Shown here: positions 50,690 to 61,783 of the stretch, in pieces
Position numbering within the stretch: the first letter of the stretch is position 1
How the letters are laid out: each line of letters starts with the position of its first letter
DNA from: Istiophorus platypterus
Taxonomy: Eukaryota; Chordata; Actinopteri; Istiophoriformes; Istiophoridae
Direction of reading: 5' to 3'
Assembly: GCA_016859345.1 (NCBI GenBank)
Contig: CM029114.1
Span: forward strand, 13,023,501 to 13,087,500
Length of the DNA stretch: 64,000 bases
Translations under genes and position numbers: made by a program
The notes under the pieces: generated by a model
What the model was told of the DNA's origin: nothing
Databases searched by the model: none
Seen by the model: only the letters and a program-made list of their open reading frames with translations

Positions 50690-51490
50690 CACAGTGGTGT
50701 AAAAACGTTGGGGCTCCACCCTGTGCAAAATATCTGTTTTGATGATGAACTGATCTCCAAAAGGCATCACGTTAAAAATAAAACTTTCCTTTCAAAAATC
50801 TGAGAAATATCATTGTATTATTATTTGTATCAATTTGAGTACGGTGCTCCCCTCCTTTTAAAAAAGGGGGACCACTGCACTAAAGTTTGGAGAACTGCTA
50901 GGGGGAATGCTAGAACGGCAAATCAAAACCCCAGTTTGACTGCAAAGGACCTTCAGGAAGATTTAGCAGACTCTTGAGTAATGTTGCACTATTCTACTAT
51001 GCAGTGACACCTGCTCAAATATGACTCTTCATGGCAGAGTCATCAGAAGAAAACCTTTCAAGTGTCCTCAACACTAAATTCAGTTTCAGAAGGAAGGAAC
51101 ATCTAAACAAACCTGATGCATTTTGGAATCAAGTCCTGTGGACTAGTGAAGTTAAAACAGAACTTTTTAGCAGCAATGGAACAAAGGTATGTTTAGTTAA
51201 AAAGGCTTGCAGAGTTTCATCAAAATAACAACTCTCCAACTGTTTCGATCATGCTTGAGGCTTGTATTTGCAGCCAGTGACATGAGGAACATTTCACTGG
51301 TAGAGGGAAAAATGGATTCTATTAAATACCAGCAAATTCTGGAAGCATAAAACCACACTGTCTGTAAGAGCAAACTGAAGATGAAAAGAGAACTGCTTCT
51401 AAAACAGAATAATGACCCTAAACACACCTCAAAATCCACAATGAACTACCCCAAGATGAAGGTTTTGCAATGGCCCTCAAAGTCCCCCAC
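50690..51490 (+). pseudogene. Tc1/mariner transposase relic
   Basis: From about 50938 the frames track a Tc1-type transposase: LTAKDLQEDLADS, then CRVIRRKPF-like sequence, then EHLNKPDAFWNQVLWTSEVK, where TSEVK replaces the usual TDEVK and so loses a catalytic aspartate. Further on come ELFSSNG, NISLVEG, KYQQILEA, TVCKSKLKMKRE-like sequence and NDPKHTSKST. Frameshifts and stops interrupt it, the N-terminal DNA-binding part is deleted, and similarity ends near 51490. The left end near 50690 (CAGTGGTGTAAAAACGTTGG then GGCTCCAC) looks like a Tc1 terminus. It is non-functional. Confidence 0.85.
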
Positions 51491-52859
51491 CCTCACAGGC
51501 CTTCAGCATGAGGAACCCTCTCCCCAGCATTAACTCAGTCTGCTGCCATTCTCAATGTAACTCTACAGACCAAACAGAAATTCAATGTAAAATTCAATCC
51601 CATTTACTCCCAACCTTTCAGCTCTCCTTCCTCACATTTTACTTTTTCTTCGCCACCTCCTACCTTCTGTTATATTTCCTCTAAATCTACCTCGACCAAA
51701 TCACAACCAACAGCACAATGGAACAGGTCAGACAGGCTTTCCTAAAAAAACAGTTGTTGTGAAAAACATACGAATAAGACAAGGGACTGAAACAAAGCTG
51801 CACAGTTTTCAGTTTCCTACTAATACAATTTAAAAAGCACTGATGAATATAAAGAAACAGGGGTGTAGTAGTATATAAAAAGGAAGTAAAACCATAAGTT
51901 TGCCCCGTAAATATATCCTTACACAACATATGCAGTCCATAGCAGTCATTCTTTGGATGGCATTTATTATAAAGTTAGCACTGACCACATTAATACTTGT
52001 GCACACAATTTTTAAATTGTGGAAAGCCTTCTCGGTCTAGGTGGAGCTATTCTTTTATACCTTATAATAATGTTTAGCCTTGGGCAAAGGCACGCCTCAT
52101 AACATACACTGATGTCGTGAGGGTTTAAACAGTTAACAGTTTAAAAGTTCCAGGAGGACGAAAGCTTTCTCAATCTACCTGCAAGTCAGCCCGATTTTTG
52201 AATATTTAACAGTGACTTTCAGAACAGGATTGTCCTTTTGTAACCTGTTGCCTTTAAAGTTAAGAATTTATTTTTATTTTTCTGCAACTGTAGTCTTGAT
52301 TTAGGTACGCTCATTGGAAAACCAAGAGGGCATCACAGTACTCAGGTCACATAGGCTCCGGGGTGTAGCACACCTTACCTCTCGGATCATTTATAATGTC
52401 CACTGGACATGTGGAGTATGATATCGGTTTGTAATCTCAAGAAGTGTAGTGTAATCAAAAAGCGTACAAACTCATACAATGTAGTGCCATCATGCTTTGG
52501 CAAAAGGTGGATATGTTTTATAACAGTGTTTGCTTTGCTGGAGCTTAATACACACATAGAACACCTAGTGTAAGTGTCGTCGGTTAAAAAGAAAAACAGA
52601 AGCTAACACAGAGTCCTGAGGTCCCAGAGGGAAAAAAAAACAGTATCTATCTATAAACGTCTTGCTATGGTTGCATATTGAAGTCAAACTGGAGCCTGAC
52701 AAAAATATATTTAAGACTACTAAAGGGATGCTGCAGAAGTTAACTTCATACAGGAATAGGTCCACTATTGCATTTAAAAATAGATAATGGCAATTCAACA
52801 CCCATGGGGGATTTTCCCAATTCGCAAAGGACGTGAAAGCAGCACGGCAACCTGGCTAA

Positions 52860-53660
52860 ACTTGCGCCTCGGGAGGTTTCGACCGTCGCACCTGAGCTTT
52901 CAGCAAAAACAGCCGAGTAGTCCGGATAATGGATCATGTAATATCGTCGACAGGAGCGTCGACAGTACGAGTTTACCATAACCGAGGGGAAAAACGAGTA
53001 AAGGGGTCGGTTTCCTTCAGGTAAAAACGGGATCTGTTTACGCCGCACCTGTTGCGACGCTCGCCCCCGTCCGCCCGGTCTTACCTTGCGACTTGAACGT
53101 TGCTCGGGGAGAAGTGCGGGGAGGGGATGAAACCGCAGCAGTCCCGGTTTCCTTCAACAGAATATTAAAAAAAAAAAGTTAAGATCGAGATAAAGCGCAC
53201 AGGAGGGAAAGAAAAAAAAAAAGGACTGCGGGGTGGGAGGGGGGCCAAAATAAAAAAAAATGCCCGTGAGGTATATACTGGGTCCCCGGGTACGGAGGTC
53301 GGGCGGAGGGAAGGCACCGGAGTGGCAGCGCCTTTCACAGGGGCCGTGAGAGGCGGGACGTCGCTCGTTGCATGATGGAAAGGAAAGGGAGTGGCAGAGA
53401 GGAGGGAGGAAGAAAAAAGGAAAAAAAAAAAAAAAAACCCCGTGGTTGGATGAGCAGGGCACAATAAGGGACGAGGGCGGGCGGCGTGGGCCCACGGAGT
53501 GACCCGCGGAGTGACCCCCGTCCCTGTTGACACTGTCATCAGCGCCGATGAGTGCGCGGGTCGGAGGCTGTTGTCCGGGCCCGGCGAGGGAGGCCAGGAA
53601 CTGAGGCGTGTCCCTCGGATCGAACCGTCGGTCGAGCCCAAAGCGATGAAACTATGAGAC
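52860..53660 (-). promoter_or_regulatory. UGT8: CpG-rich UGT8 promoter region
   Basis: CpG dinucleotides are frequent here and rare on both sides, the signature of a vertebrate CpG-island promoter. The block encloses the predicted exon 1 donor at 53085. A TATA-like AGTATATACC lies on the minus strand at about 53270-53279, which would place a start near 53240 if it is used. CpG-island promoters often start without a TATA box, so the exact start is uncertain. Long A- and T-runs interrupt the island. A divergent plus-strand transcript is possible but no gene is visible. Confidence 0.6.
53085..53240 (-). other. UGT8: Predicted UGT8 non-coding exon 1
   Basis: On the minus strand AAGTCGCAAG is followed by GTAAGA, a near-ideal splice donor, at the edge of the CpG-rich block. 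Its partner is the acceptor two bases before the UGT8 start codon. Mammalian UGT8 also has an untranslated first exon. The 3' limit (53085) is read directly. The 5' limit is only a guess from the TATA-like site. Confidence 0.5.
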
Positions 53661-53828
53661 GACAGTGCTCCTGGAGGGGAGGAAACAGTCTGAATGCTTA
53701 TCTGTTCATTTGCATTCTTGAAATGAGTGAGCTGGTAGTTTTATTAGGCTGGATATTGATGTTCCGTATTGTGGTAGCGGTCCCTAATAAGGCACTAAAA
53801 TGGTTTCCAAATTGTTCTGCTGCCTCTA

Positions 53829-53829
53829 A

Positions 53830-53904
<75 letters not shown>

Positions 53905-53921
53905 ATATTATATATATATAA
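53829..53921. repeat. (ATCT)n tetranucleotide array with TA tail
   Basis: About 18-19 near-perfect copies of ATCT (53829-53905) run into a short TA-rich tail. It lies a few hundred bases upstream of the UGT8 CpG block and is likely to vary in length between individuals. Confidence 0.95.
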
Positions 53922-54606
53922 GTTCCTGATGGTGCTGGAATACAGAACTCTGTTCTACTAAAACATATTGGCAAAAATTCTTTGTAAGTTATCTTTACAA
54001 TCAGCAAGATAATTAGCTATTCACAGCAAAACTGCTGTGCTGAGTCGTATTATTAAACCATCTGCATCAGTCCTTTCTGCCTGCAAATGTTAAACACTCT
54101 GTTTTCTAGATCAAAAGAAATTCCACTATGCAATATGAACTAATAACTGGGAAGACCGAGTTATAGGTTGCTCAGTTTTAAATCATCCAAGAACCAACAT
54201 CCATCATTTATTTGCAGAAACACAATCATATCATACACATTCTGTGCTTTTCTGATTCGGATTTTCTGTGCTTTTGTTATTCACCTATAGGGAAGGTTGG
54301 GAAAAGGAGTTGGGTTGACTGCCCTCCAGCAAAAAAACTCAAGAGAAGACTGATGCTTATCGGGAAGAAAAGAGGTGGAGAGTGAGTTCATTGTAATAAT
54401 GCTGATGCTGGGAGTAACTGTCACACAAAGAGGTAGGTCTGTTTACATGGTAAACACACAAATGCACACACACTTAAACTGTCGGGCTGCAAAGTAATTT
54501 GGGAGCAGGTGGGGGTTGGAGAGCAGAGCCATAATGTGTGTAGTTAAAGACAAATAGATGTTTCTTCTCTAACAGTGATCCATTTGTTTATACATCTGCC
54601 CTCCAC

Positions 54607-54636
54607 ACAAACACACACACACACACACACACACAC
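54607..54636. repeat. (CA)n microsatellite
   Basis: About 14 CA units, ending CGCAC. Confidence 0.93.
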
Positions 54637-54859
54637 GCACTGTTCATCTCTTGTGATACATTCACTGCCCCCACCATCCCATTTCCTCAGCTATGCCCTG
54701 AGTCATCACAATACAGTATGCCACACTGCTGCTGGCTACTGTGCCTGAGCTTCCCCTCAGCTCTATGATCCAGAAAAGGTCTGTATGTAGAGTTGGTGCA
54801 TACGCAGCCTGCCTTCACTTTCACCCATCATGTGTCTATTTCCCACTTTATCCCTCATA

Positions 54860-54985
54860 CACTATTTCTCTCTGCTTCACCCCCCCACACACACACTCGT
54901 CCTAGGCTTTTCCCTTCCTTTCCGCCCCCTCCCTCCCTCCCTCTCTCCCTCCCCCTCCCCCTCCCTTCCTTTCTCCCTGTTGCCC
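54860..54985. repeat. Pyrimidine-rich tract
   Basis: Predominantly C and T on the plus strand, including repeated CCCTCCCTCC and CTCCCCCTCCC blocks around a short CA run. The complementary strand has several G-runs and could in principle form quadruplex or triplex structures. Confidence 0.8.
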
Positions 54986-55220
54986 CCCCAGATATCGGGT
55001 GTGTTACCTGAGCTCCATATCAATAGTTAATCACCCTGGGAAACCCAATCTACAGAGCATGACAGAACTCTCCCATGGAGAGTTGTGGTGGTCATGGTGT
55101 GTGTCTATACTGCATGTGAGAAGAGAGAGGGGATGACCTGGGTGATAAGACTTTAATATTTTGAGAGATGTCAAAAAGCTGCTGAGAGAGCTGAGAGGGA
55201 GAAATGGTAAAGGACACTGC

Positions 55221-55261
55221 GAAAGGAGAGAGAGAGAAAAGAGAGAGAGAGAGAGAGAGAG
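55221..55261. repeat. (GA)n tract
   Basis: GA repeats with an internal AAAA interruption, about 18 units in total. Confidence 0.9.
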
Positions 55262-55868
55262 CAAAACAACGGGCAAGGGTGAGGAGGCAGAGGGAGTGTG
55301 GATTATGCTGTGCTTGGCAATAAAAGTAACACACAGCGCAAAGATTGATTGCATGTGTTTGTTTGGAGACTGATAATTCATCATAAACTAACAAAATAGA
55401 CCTATACTAATAATTTGAGCTTGGCTATAAAGATTAACACTGAATTAAACAGGGAATATAAAGCACTGGAAGCAACATGGCTCAACAAACTAGATGGACA
55501 TACTCATTATCTTTAAATGGGGTTTTTTTGCAAGGTGAACTAAATTTAGGAAGACTATGCTTTAATAAATGTTCTGCCATGCCCCCCAGTGGCAAAACTA
55601 TGGCATTACAATGAAGTAACCACAAGCCTGCTCTCAGCTTTATCCTACATATCTTTGATTGACAAACGATGAAATTTTTTTTCGGAATACCATTATGAGG
55701 CGATGACCTACAGCAGTTCAAAAACAGGCACTGCAATCCCAAGGAGACATGGCAAAATTTACACACCATGAATCCTTCATTCGCATCTTTTCTGCCGCAC
55801 TACCGATGTGTGAAGGACAATTAGGAGGAGACTTCTTCTGAGAAGAGGGTCGTGCCACATGTTGTACA

Positions 55869-55946
55869 GATTGTAAAGCCCTTTGTGGAAGATTTGAGAT
55901 TTGTCACACTGGGCTACATAAAAAAAGCTGACTGGACTTGACTCGC
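55869..55946 (+). repeat. Fish retroposon 3' tail
   Basis: GATTGTAAAGCCCTTTGTGG, then GAGATTTGTCACACTGGGCT and ACATAAAAAAAGCTGACTGG with ACTTGACT. This follows the common fish retroposon ending 'GATTGTAAAGCCCTCTGAGG..TTTGTGATATTGGGCTATACAAATAAAATTGAATTGA'. How far the element extends upstream is unclear. Confidence 0.6.
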
Positions 55947-56589
55947 GCTCCTCCTGCCACATGATTCACTGATCTGGTGTCAGACATCAAATGGTCAGCA
56001 ACGACTAACAAAAGCAACCTCTGTTGTACATTAAGGCTTATGATGTGTTCATACCCCCTATAGAAAAGAAACTTGATCATAATCCTAAAGGGCCTCGACA
56101 CTGCTGGTGTTGTCAGCAGCTGTTAAACTGGACTGAATTTAGTTTGTATCAGGGCTAGAGTAGATATAATACAATAGAAATCATTTCAATTTGAATTACT
56201 AGATGTTTAAAATGTTCTTAATGTTCTCTCAGTAACCACAGTAAGACTAGTTTAATTAAAATGTATACTTTACCTATTTTACAGTATAAAAATATCTTAT
56301 TTTCTGATCATTACCTGAAGCATCCGACTCTAAAAAGGTGAATAGAGCAAAGTTCTGCATGGGGGTATATATGTTATGTTTTGTTCTTTCATAAGATACA
56401 AATGTGACTGACTGAAAAAAACAATGCCACTGATAGTGTGCGATGTGTTGAAATACTACTATGAGTAGAAGAAAGGGGTGACAAGACCAGAATAGTAATG
56501 TCTTAAACATTTATATCATGTCCACTATCTTAAGCATGTCCCATTGTCTAATATATCATTGATATTGTATTGAGTAGAACAAAGTAAAA

Positions 56590-56954
56590 CTCATGCAGCC
56601 AGAACAGTAGTTCTGTAATAAGTCCTACCTTCATGAATGTTATCAATTTTCAGTTTTTGTTGAAACTTTTGTAGTGAGTTGTTGATTCAGCTTTATGGCC
56701 ATTTCGGAGGCTGCAGTTTGTGGTGCTTTGTACTTGGAGAGGTTGGACATGATATTTGAAAAACCTGTTAGTACGATGCCACATTATTCAACAGCATCAC
56801 AAACTACAGCCTCAACAATAACCATACAGTTAAATCAGTGTCAACCAAACATGACTATCGTAAACTTCATGAAGTAAGGATTTATTGTTGAACTGTTGTA
56901 TTAGACTCTATTAGGTTTAGCTAAGTATAGCTAATAAACTGGTAGCTGAGTGTA
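56590..56954. mobile_element. Non-autonomous DNA element with long inverted arms
   Basis: CTGTAATAAGTCCTACCTTC then ATGAA (56613-56636) is a near reverse complement of TTCATGAAGTAAGGATTTAT then TGTTG (56866-56890). The right end reads TAGCTAATAAACTGGTAGCT then GAGTGTA, resembling the 'CCTAATAAAGTGGCCAGTGAGTG' terminus of a widespread fish family. The left terminus is degraded, so the start is approximate. No coding capacity. Confidence 0.55.
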
Positions 56955-57589
56955 CAACATATATACAGAGTGAGCGCCTTGAAAAGAAATACACAGAAAA
57001 CTAGGGAGAATATGAATAAATTGATTAATGAGTAGCTGCTGGAGCAAAGCCTGGAGGTTTTTGGGGCCAGATCCTCTCAAAGCCATGTCAACACAAGGGT
57101 GGAATGCACAGCTGACCATTCTTGTAAAGTAGAAGAGGTTGACATGGGAGAATTTGGCAAGTTAACAAGTGGAGTTTGCAGCGCTCTGGATCGAGCACTG
57201 GATGACTTGTTTCAGGAGCCAAGTAACAAGAGCGGAACAGTAATTCAGAAAGAAAAAACTAGATGCTTTGAAAATATCTGGACTAAATCTGGGCTAAAGG
57301 CAGAATGTTCAGGAGATTCAAAAAGCCAAGATTGTGCACCATTGTTGTTGCTTTTGGAAAAAGGTCCCTGCAATTATGCTAAGAGATTCTGTGAATCTGA
57401 ATTAATCTTGTAGAAGCTTTTTGTGGTCTGTTTGGAGGAACAGGGGGCAATAGGGTCACGATCCCATTCTGTTTTCTGGACACTACAAGGTCTTAGGAAC
57501 AGAGATAGGAACAATACACTGTCTCTTTTGTATCAAAGACTGCCAGTGTTGAAAGAGCCACAAAGAAGCTATTAATGTACACAGAGTTA

Positions 57590-57690
57590 GGAGTCAATTA
57601 GGTTCAGCTGTATACTCCAGTGCAATCTCTTACAACAGCCTTATAATAAATTCTGACTTTGAGAAATTTACAGTGTTAATTATTGCGACT
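57590..57690. mobile_element. Fragment of the same inverted-repeat element family
   Basis: CAATTAGGTTCAGCTGTATA then CTCCAGTGCAATCTCTTACA and ACAGCCTTATAATAAATTCT follow the left-end pattern of the element at 56590-56954 (recalled as 'TTATTAGGTACACCTGTA..TGCAATC..ACAGCTCTGCAATAAAT'). Only one end is recognisable. Confidence 0.45.
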
Positions 57691-57850
57691 ACTGTGTCAG
57701 TGACATGTTTCGACTGTACTTAATGGAAAAAGAACTGTAGATGGAAAGCAATAGGGAAAATGCATTATTCTGTGTATATAATACACAGAAAATATAGTGT
57801 CTTAATTCTGTTTACATGGACTAGATTTGGAGCCCCATTTTTCACCCCAT

Positions 57851-58096
57851 GGTCAATTTATTAGGTACAGCTATACTTTTGATATAATTCACTAAAACAC
57901 ATCTTCCTCAAATTTTATAAGGAAGATTATGATGTAGTTAAACTATAGTATCATTATATATAGTTAAATTAAAACCCTTCTGACAATGTCATTAAATACC
58001 GCTCCTTTTTGTCTTTGCAAAGGTAGAATTTATAGCCAAGGGGTTGTATCGCATTGCATTAGATTTTACAGATAAACTTAATGAAGTGGCCACTGA
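57851..58096. mobile_element. Short inverted-repeat DNA element, both ends present
   Basis: The left end GGTCAATTTATTAGGTACAG and the right end TAAACTTAATGAAGTGGCCA then CTGA are imperfect inverted copies of the 'AGTGGCCACTTTATTAGGTACA' terminus. They bound a 246-bp AT-rich interior without coding sequence. The superfamily is not assigned. Confidence 0.6.
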
Positions 58097-59639
58097 TTGT
58101 GCATGCGCTGAATAACAGAACTGTGCTTCATAGATACAGATTTCTCTGCTTATTGTAATGTACATAACCACCACAAGGGGGAGAACAAACACCATAACAA
58201 AAAAACCCTCCACAGTATATCCTCATTAATTGGTTCCAGGAGTTGAGGCCTTAAATATATTTCCAGTGGTGAATAAATGGATTCGATAGCATGTGTTTGC
58301 TGACTTGAAATGACAGGCTACAGTTGGATGGTTGCGTTCAGTCATCATAGACCAATTCAGAAAGGCAGCTATATTTCTTTCTCTTTGAAAAACAGACTGT
58401 CAACATGACAGATGTATAATCTTGTTTCTGGGGTCATTTACATGTTTATATGTTATGGTGACCTTCTCAAAATTCATGGAAAATCAACTGAATGTAACTT
58501 ATGAGAGTCCAAAAGTCAGAACATCCATCCATCCATTATCAATATAGCTTATCTTATTTTTTTTTCTCCTGCCACCTATCGCTCTCTCTCTCTTTAGCTT
58601 CTCTTTTTTTCTTCTTTTCCTCTCTTATGCTCTGTAATTGCCTTCTCAGAGATTGCCATTTTGTTTCTGTCTGCCTTATCTCCTGTTTGCAGTTTTCCTC
58701 TCTGTCATTATTGTGCTATTAGCTTTTCATCCTGGGGCTAAAACACAGGACTCACACTGACCTTATAGTCACAGCTATGCTCAAAACGTCTGCTTTGCAA
58801 GATAACACCATCACCCACCACTCCCTTTCTCGCTCAACATCTCTCTCCTTCAAACACAAGCACACTCACACACAGACACACACACAGAGCCATGTTCAAA
58901 AAATATTCACTTGCATACACCTACATATCCAAGTGTAGAAGCCTACACATGAGTTCTGGACAAATCTATTCACATACACAATTTAAAAAAAAATGTATAT
59001 TTATACACACACAACTTTGTTTCTATTTTGCATTAATGGCATAAAACAGTTCCAACTCCAAACACTCAAATATTTCACTGAAGAATGGGAATTAGATTAA
59101 ATCCAGTTAAAGATTAAAACCACCTGAGTTTCTCTCTGGTTTAGCTTTTATTCCTCCACCATCCTAAAAGATAAAGACAGAGGAGGCAAGAGAGGGAAAG
59201 AGAAGGTGCTTCTTATGATTATAATGCTCCAGTTTTTTTTGTTCGCAATACTGTTTGTGTGACATGCATCTTGTTAAAGTATATTAATGGGAGCTACAAT
59301 GAATGAGTAGCAGAAAGAGACAGACAGAGCGAGAGAGGCCAAGTGTATTTGATCGCCCATGGGCTGTTTTTTCACAGACTTGGACCAATTAAGTCAAATC
59401 TAAGTGCCACAACATACCTTTTTGTTTGCAGATTACAATTTTTGATCCGTCACAATACAAACAGCAAAAGGGATTATAATAAAAATGAACGATGGCCAAA
59501 TTCGGTTTAGCTGCTTCAGTTTCAGGATGCTGGAATTTTGCTTGTTGGCTCACTGTCACCGTCTTGACTTACTAGGACACTTGAATAAAACATAGCAATT
59601 GAAAATGTCATTAGGAACATCTGCGCTTTTCGTACTACG

Positions 59640-60040
59640 ACAACTCATAGTGCAAAGAAAAAGGCTTATGACGGTTTAGATGATAATGTCCTATCTACTT
59701 TGTGGTGAAAATGCCTGAATACAAAGTGAGATCCGTAAAGAAATGCTTTTCTGAGTGTGGTGTGGAAAACGCGACTGGCCTGCACAAAGCCCTGATCCCA
59801 GCCCCATCCAGCATTTCTTGGGTGAAGTGGAACACCACCTGTGAGCCAGAACCTTATCACCAAACATCAGTGACCAACCTCACTAATGCTCTTGTAGCTG
59901 AATCTGAAATATAGCTGTAGTTAATCCCTACCATCAGGTTCCAAAATCTTGTGAAAACACAGGGGCTGTTATAGCAGATCGTTTTTTCCCGGTTTTGGAA
60001 TGAGATGTGCAATTGTCACATGAGGATCTCATGTTTCGAT
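59640..60040 (+). pseudogene. Tc1/mariner transposase relic
   Basis: Plus-strand frames read TGLHKALIPAPSSISWVKW, then TSVTNLTNALVAESEI. This is a decayed version of the Tc1-type block 'LDWPAQSPDLNPIEHLWDELE..TSVLDLTNALVAEW'. It is followed by the typical 3' phrase GGTTTTGGAATGAGATGTGC. The DPDLNPIE aspartate and glutamate positions are altered and the N-terminal two thirds are missing. It is non-functional. Confidence 0.8.
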
Positions 60041-60693
60041 GATTATTGACCACAGTAATCAGTGGCATCCTTAAAATGCTTAGATGTGGTATTGCATGGA
60101 AGGCCTCTCTGTGTAGTTTTTTTTCCATTTAATTCTCTTAAATAAATTCCTTTGATTCACTCACCCTAATTTTCTCTTGATGGGTTTTCTGCTTCTTTTT
60201 ACCCCAAACTCCCTCACCTCATCTCCCTCCTTCCTCCCATTTCCTCCCTCCCACCGTCTCTGAGCAGGTGCACAGTGACAGAGTCACTGGACTGTGAAAT
60301 CTCCACTCCTTGAGACATGTTCCAAATACACACATACAGGCGCACACACTCACACATTATGTTGTTTTTGTCCTATTTTTCTTCATCTCCTTCCTTTCTC
60401 CGTCTCTTCTTCCTTATCCCTTTCTTTTGAGCTGCGTAGCAATTGAGTCAACTATGTGTGATGTTCATGAATTTACTTAGAGGAGGAAAAAAAGGAAAAT
60501 TAAATTAGATTGGAATGAAAAATCTATGCAGAGTTTCATTAAGCAACAACAAAGGTCTGTGTGTGTGGGAATGCTTGTGTGGATTTATGTGTGTAAGTCT
60601 GTGTGAGCACTCTGTGTCTCTACTGCATATGTCTCTGACCACATCTACATCTTTAATGTCTGAGACTGAATAATGTATGAACCCTGGAGGACA

Positions 60694-60694
<1 letters not shown>

Positions 60695-60736
<42 letters not shown>

Positions 60737-60752
60737 ACACACACACACACAC
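60695..60752. repeat. (AC)n microsatellite with one interruption
   Basis: About 28 AC units with a single AG interruption near 60732. Confidence 0.95.
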
Positions 60753-61511
60753 AAACACCTCTTTTAGTGCTTCCATTTGCACAAATGTCATAAAGCACAA
60801 GCTAAAAGTAAGCCATGAAAGAATGACCACGTCATCCACAGTCCTGCACACTACCATCTTCATAACTAGCGAGTCATAACCACTATTGGATCACCTTGTG
60901 CCAATCTGAGAGAACAAAGCACAGTTCAAAGCAGACCAACACCTTCTGCTCTGCCAACCACAGTGGTTTCTCTCCTACCAGTTTCCTGTTTGCATGCTGC
61001 ACGCTTCCGGCTGGAGTGAACACAGAACGCACATCAAACATTTTTTTGCTTGTCTGTACCTGTGTGTGCTTAAGCAGCTGACCATTTAGCATCTCAGTTA
61101 GGGCATGTCACGTGACACACTTCTGTGTGTCTCTGTGATGCAGCCATGCATGCTTCATACATCTGATTTGACTTTCAAATATCTGCACCCTGTCATCTTT
61201 ACGCACACACACGCTCATCTTTTCCACAGCTTCTTATGAAGACGAAGATGTGAAGCTGAGGTCAAGGTTGGTTTCTACAGCAACTGTTGAAAAATGTCCT
61301 GACACACCTGACACAAGGCTTCTCCGGGAATAGCCTGATAATAATATCATTACTCCAACTAGCTCACCCTCTCCACATTTGCAAGGTTTTTTTTTTTTTT
61401 ATTATTTTCCAATCTTATTCTCCTCTGACAATCTCTTGTCCAGCTACAGAGCCAGAAAAAAATGAGTGGAGAAACATAAATATTCTTTAAAACAAGACAT
61501 GAAAGATCACT

Positions 61512-61783
61512 GAAGAGTTTGGTGATTATAAAAATGATGTGAATCATATGATATGGCCTTCACAGTCACCAGATTTCAATATAGTTGATTAGCACTGGGG
61601 GATTTCGACCTGATGTGTTATACAGTCAGGTCATGTAAAACACCAGCACCTTTGAAACACACTGTGATTGAACATCCTGTGGAAAAAGAGTGTTTCATTC
61701 CTTCAGTTTCAGGGACCTAAAGAATCAATACCAAGGAGCATCAAAGCAGTATATAATGTTATTTTCCTATAATTTGTCAACCA
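61512..61783 (+). pseudogene. Tc1/mariner relic, same family as 13.6 kb
   Basis: The frame reads WPSQSPDFNIVD and then a stop before HWG, matching the WPSQSPDLNPIEHLWG block. It ends with TTTTCCTATAATTTGTCAAC then C, the inverted terminus also seen at 13968. The 5' end is not found. This copy and the one at 13627-13968 share both motif and terminus, so they derive from one family. Confidence 0.75.

Larger units (their letters stand above)
46154..53084 (-). other. UGT8: UGT8 first intron (5' UTR intron)
   Basis: About 6.9 kb between the predicted non-coding exon 1 donor (GTAAGA, next to 53085) and the acceptor at 46154. It holds a decayed SINE 3' end near 47.5 kb and a Tc1/mariner relic at 50.7-51.5 kb. 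Open frames near 48.0-48.7 kb carry no motif I recognise. Confidence 0.65.

Noticed and set aside
53154..53929. Open frames on both strands in the UGT8 CpG block, up to 158 codons
   Set aside because: They are rich in Phe, Pro, Ser and Arg from homopolymer runs and GC-rich DNA. One runs into the ATCT array, giving an Ile-Tyr-Leu-Ser repeat. No domain or splice context is present.
57099..57413. A 104-codon plus-strand open frame, considered as a small secreted or nuclear protein gene
   Set aside because: There is no signal peptide, no known motif, no promoter or splice context, and it sits among decayed DNA elements. It is kept only as part of the element cluster.
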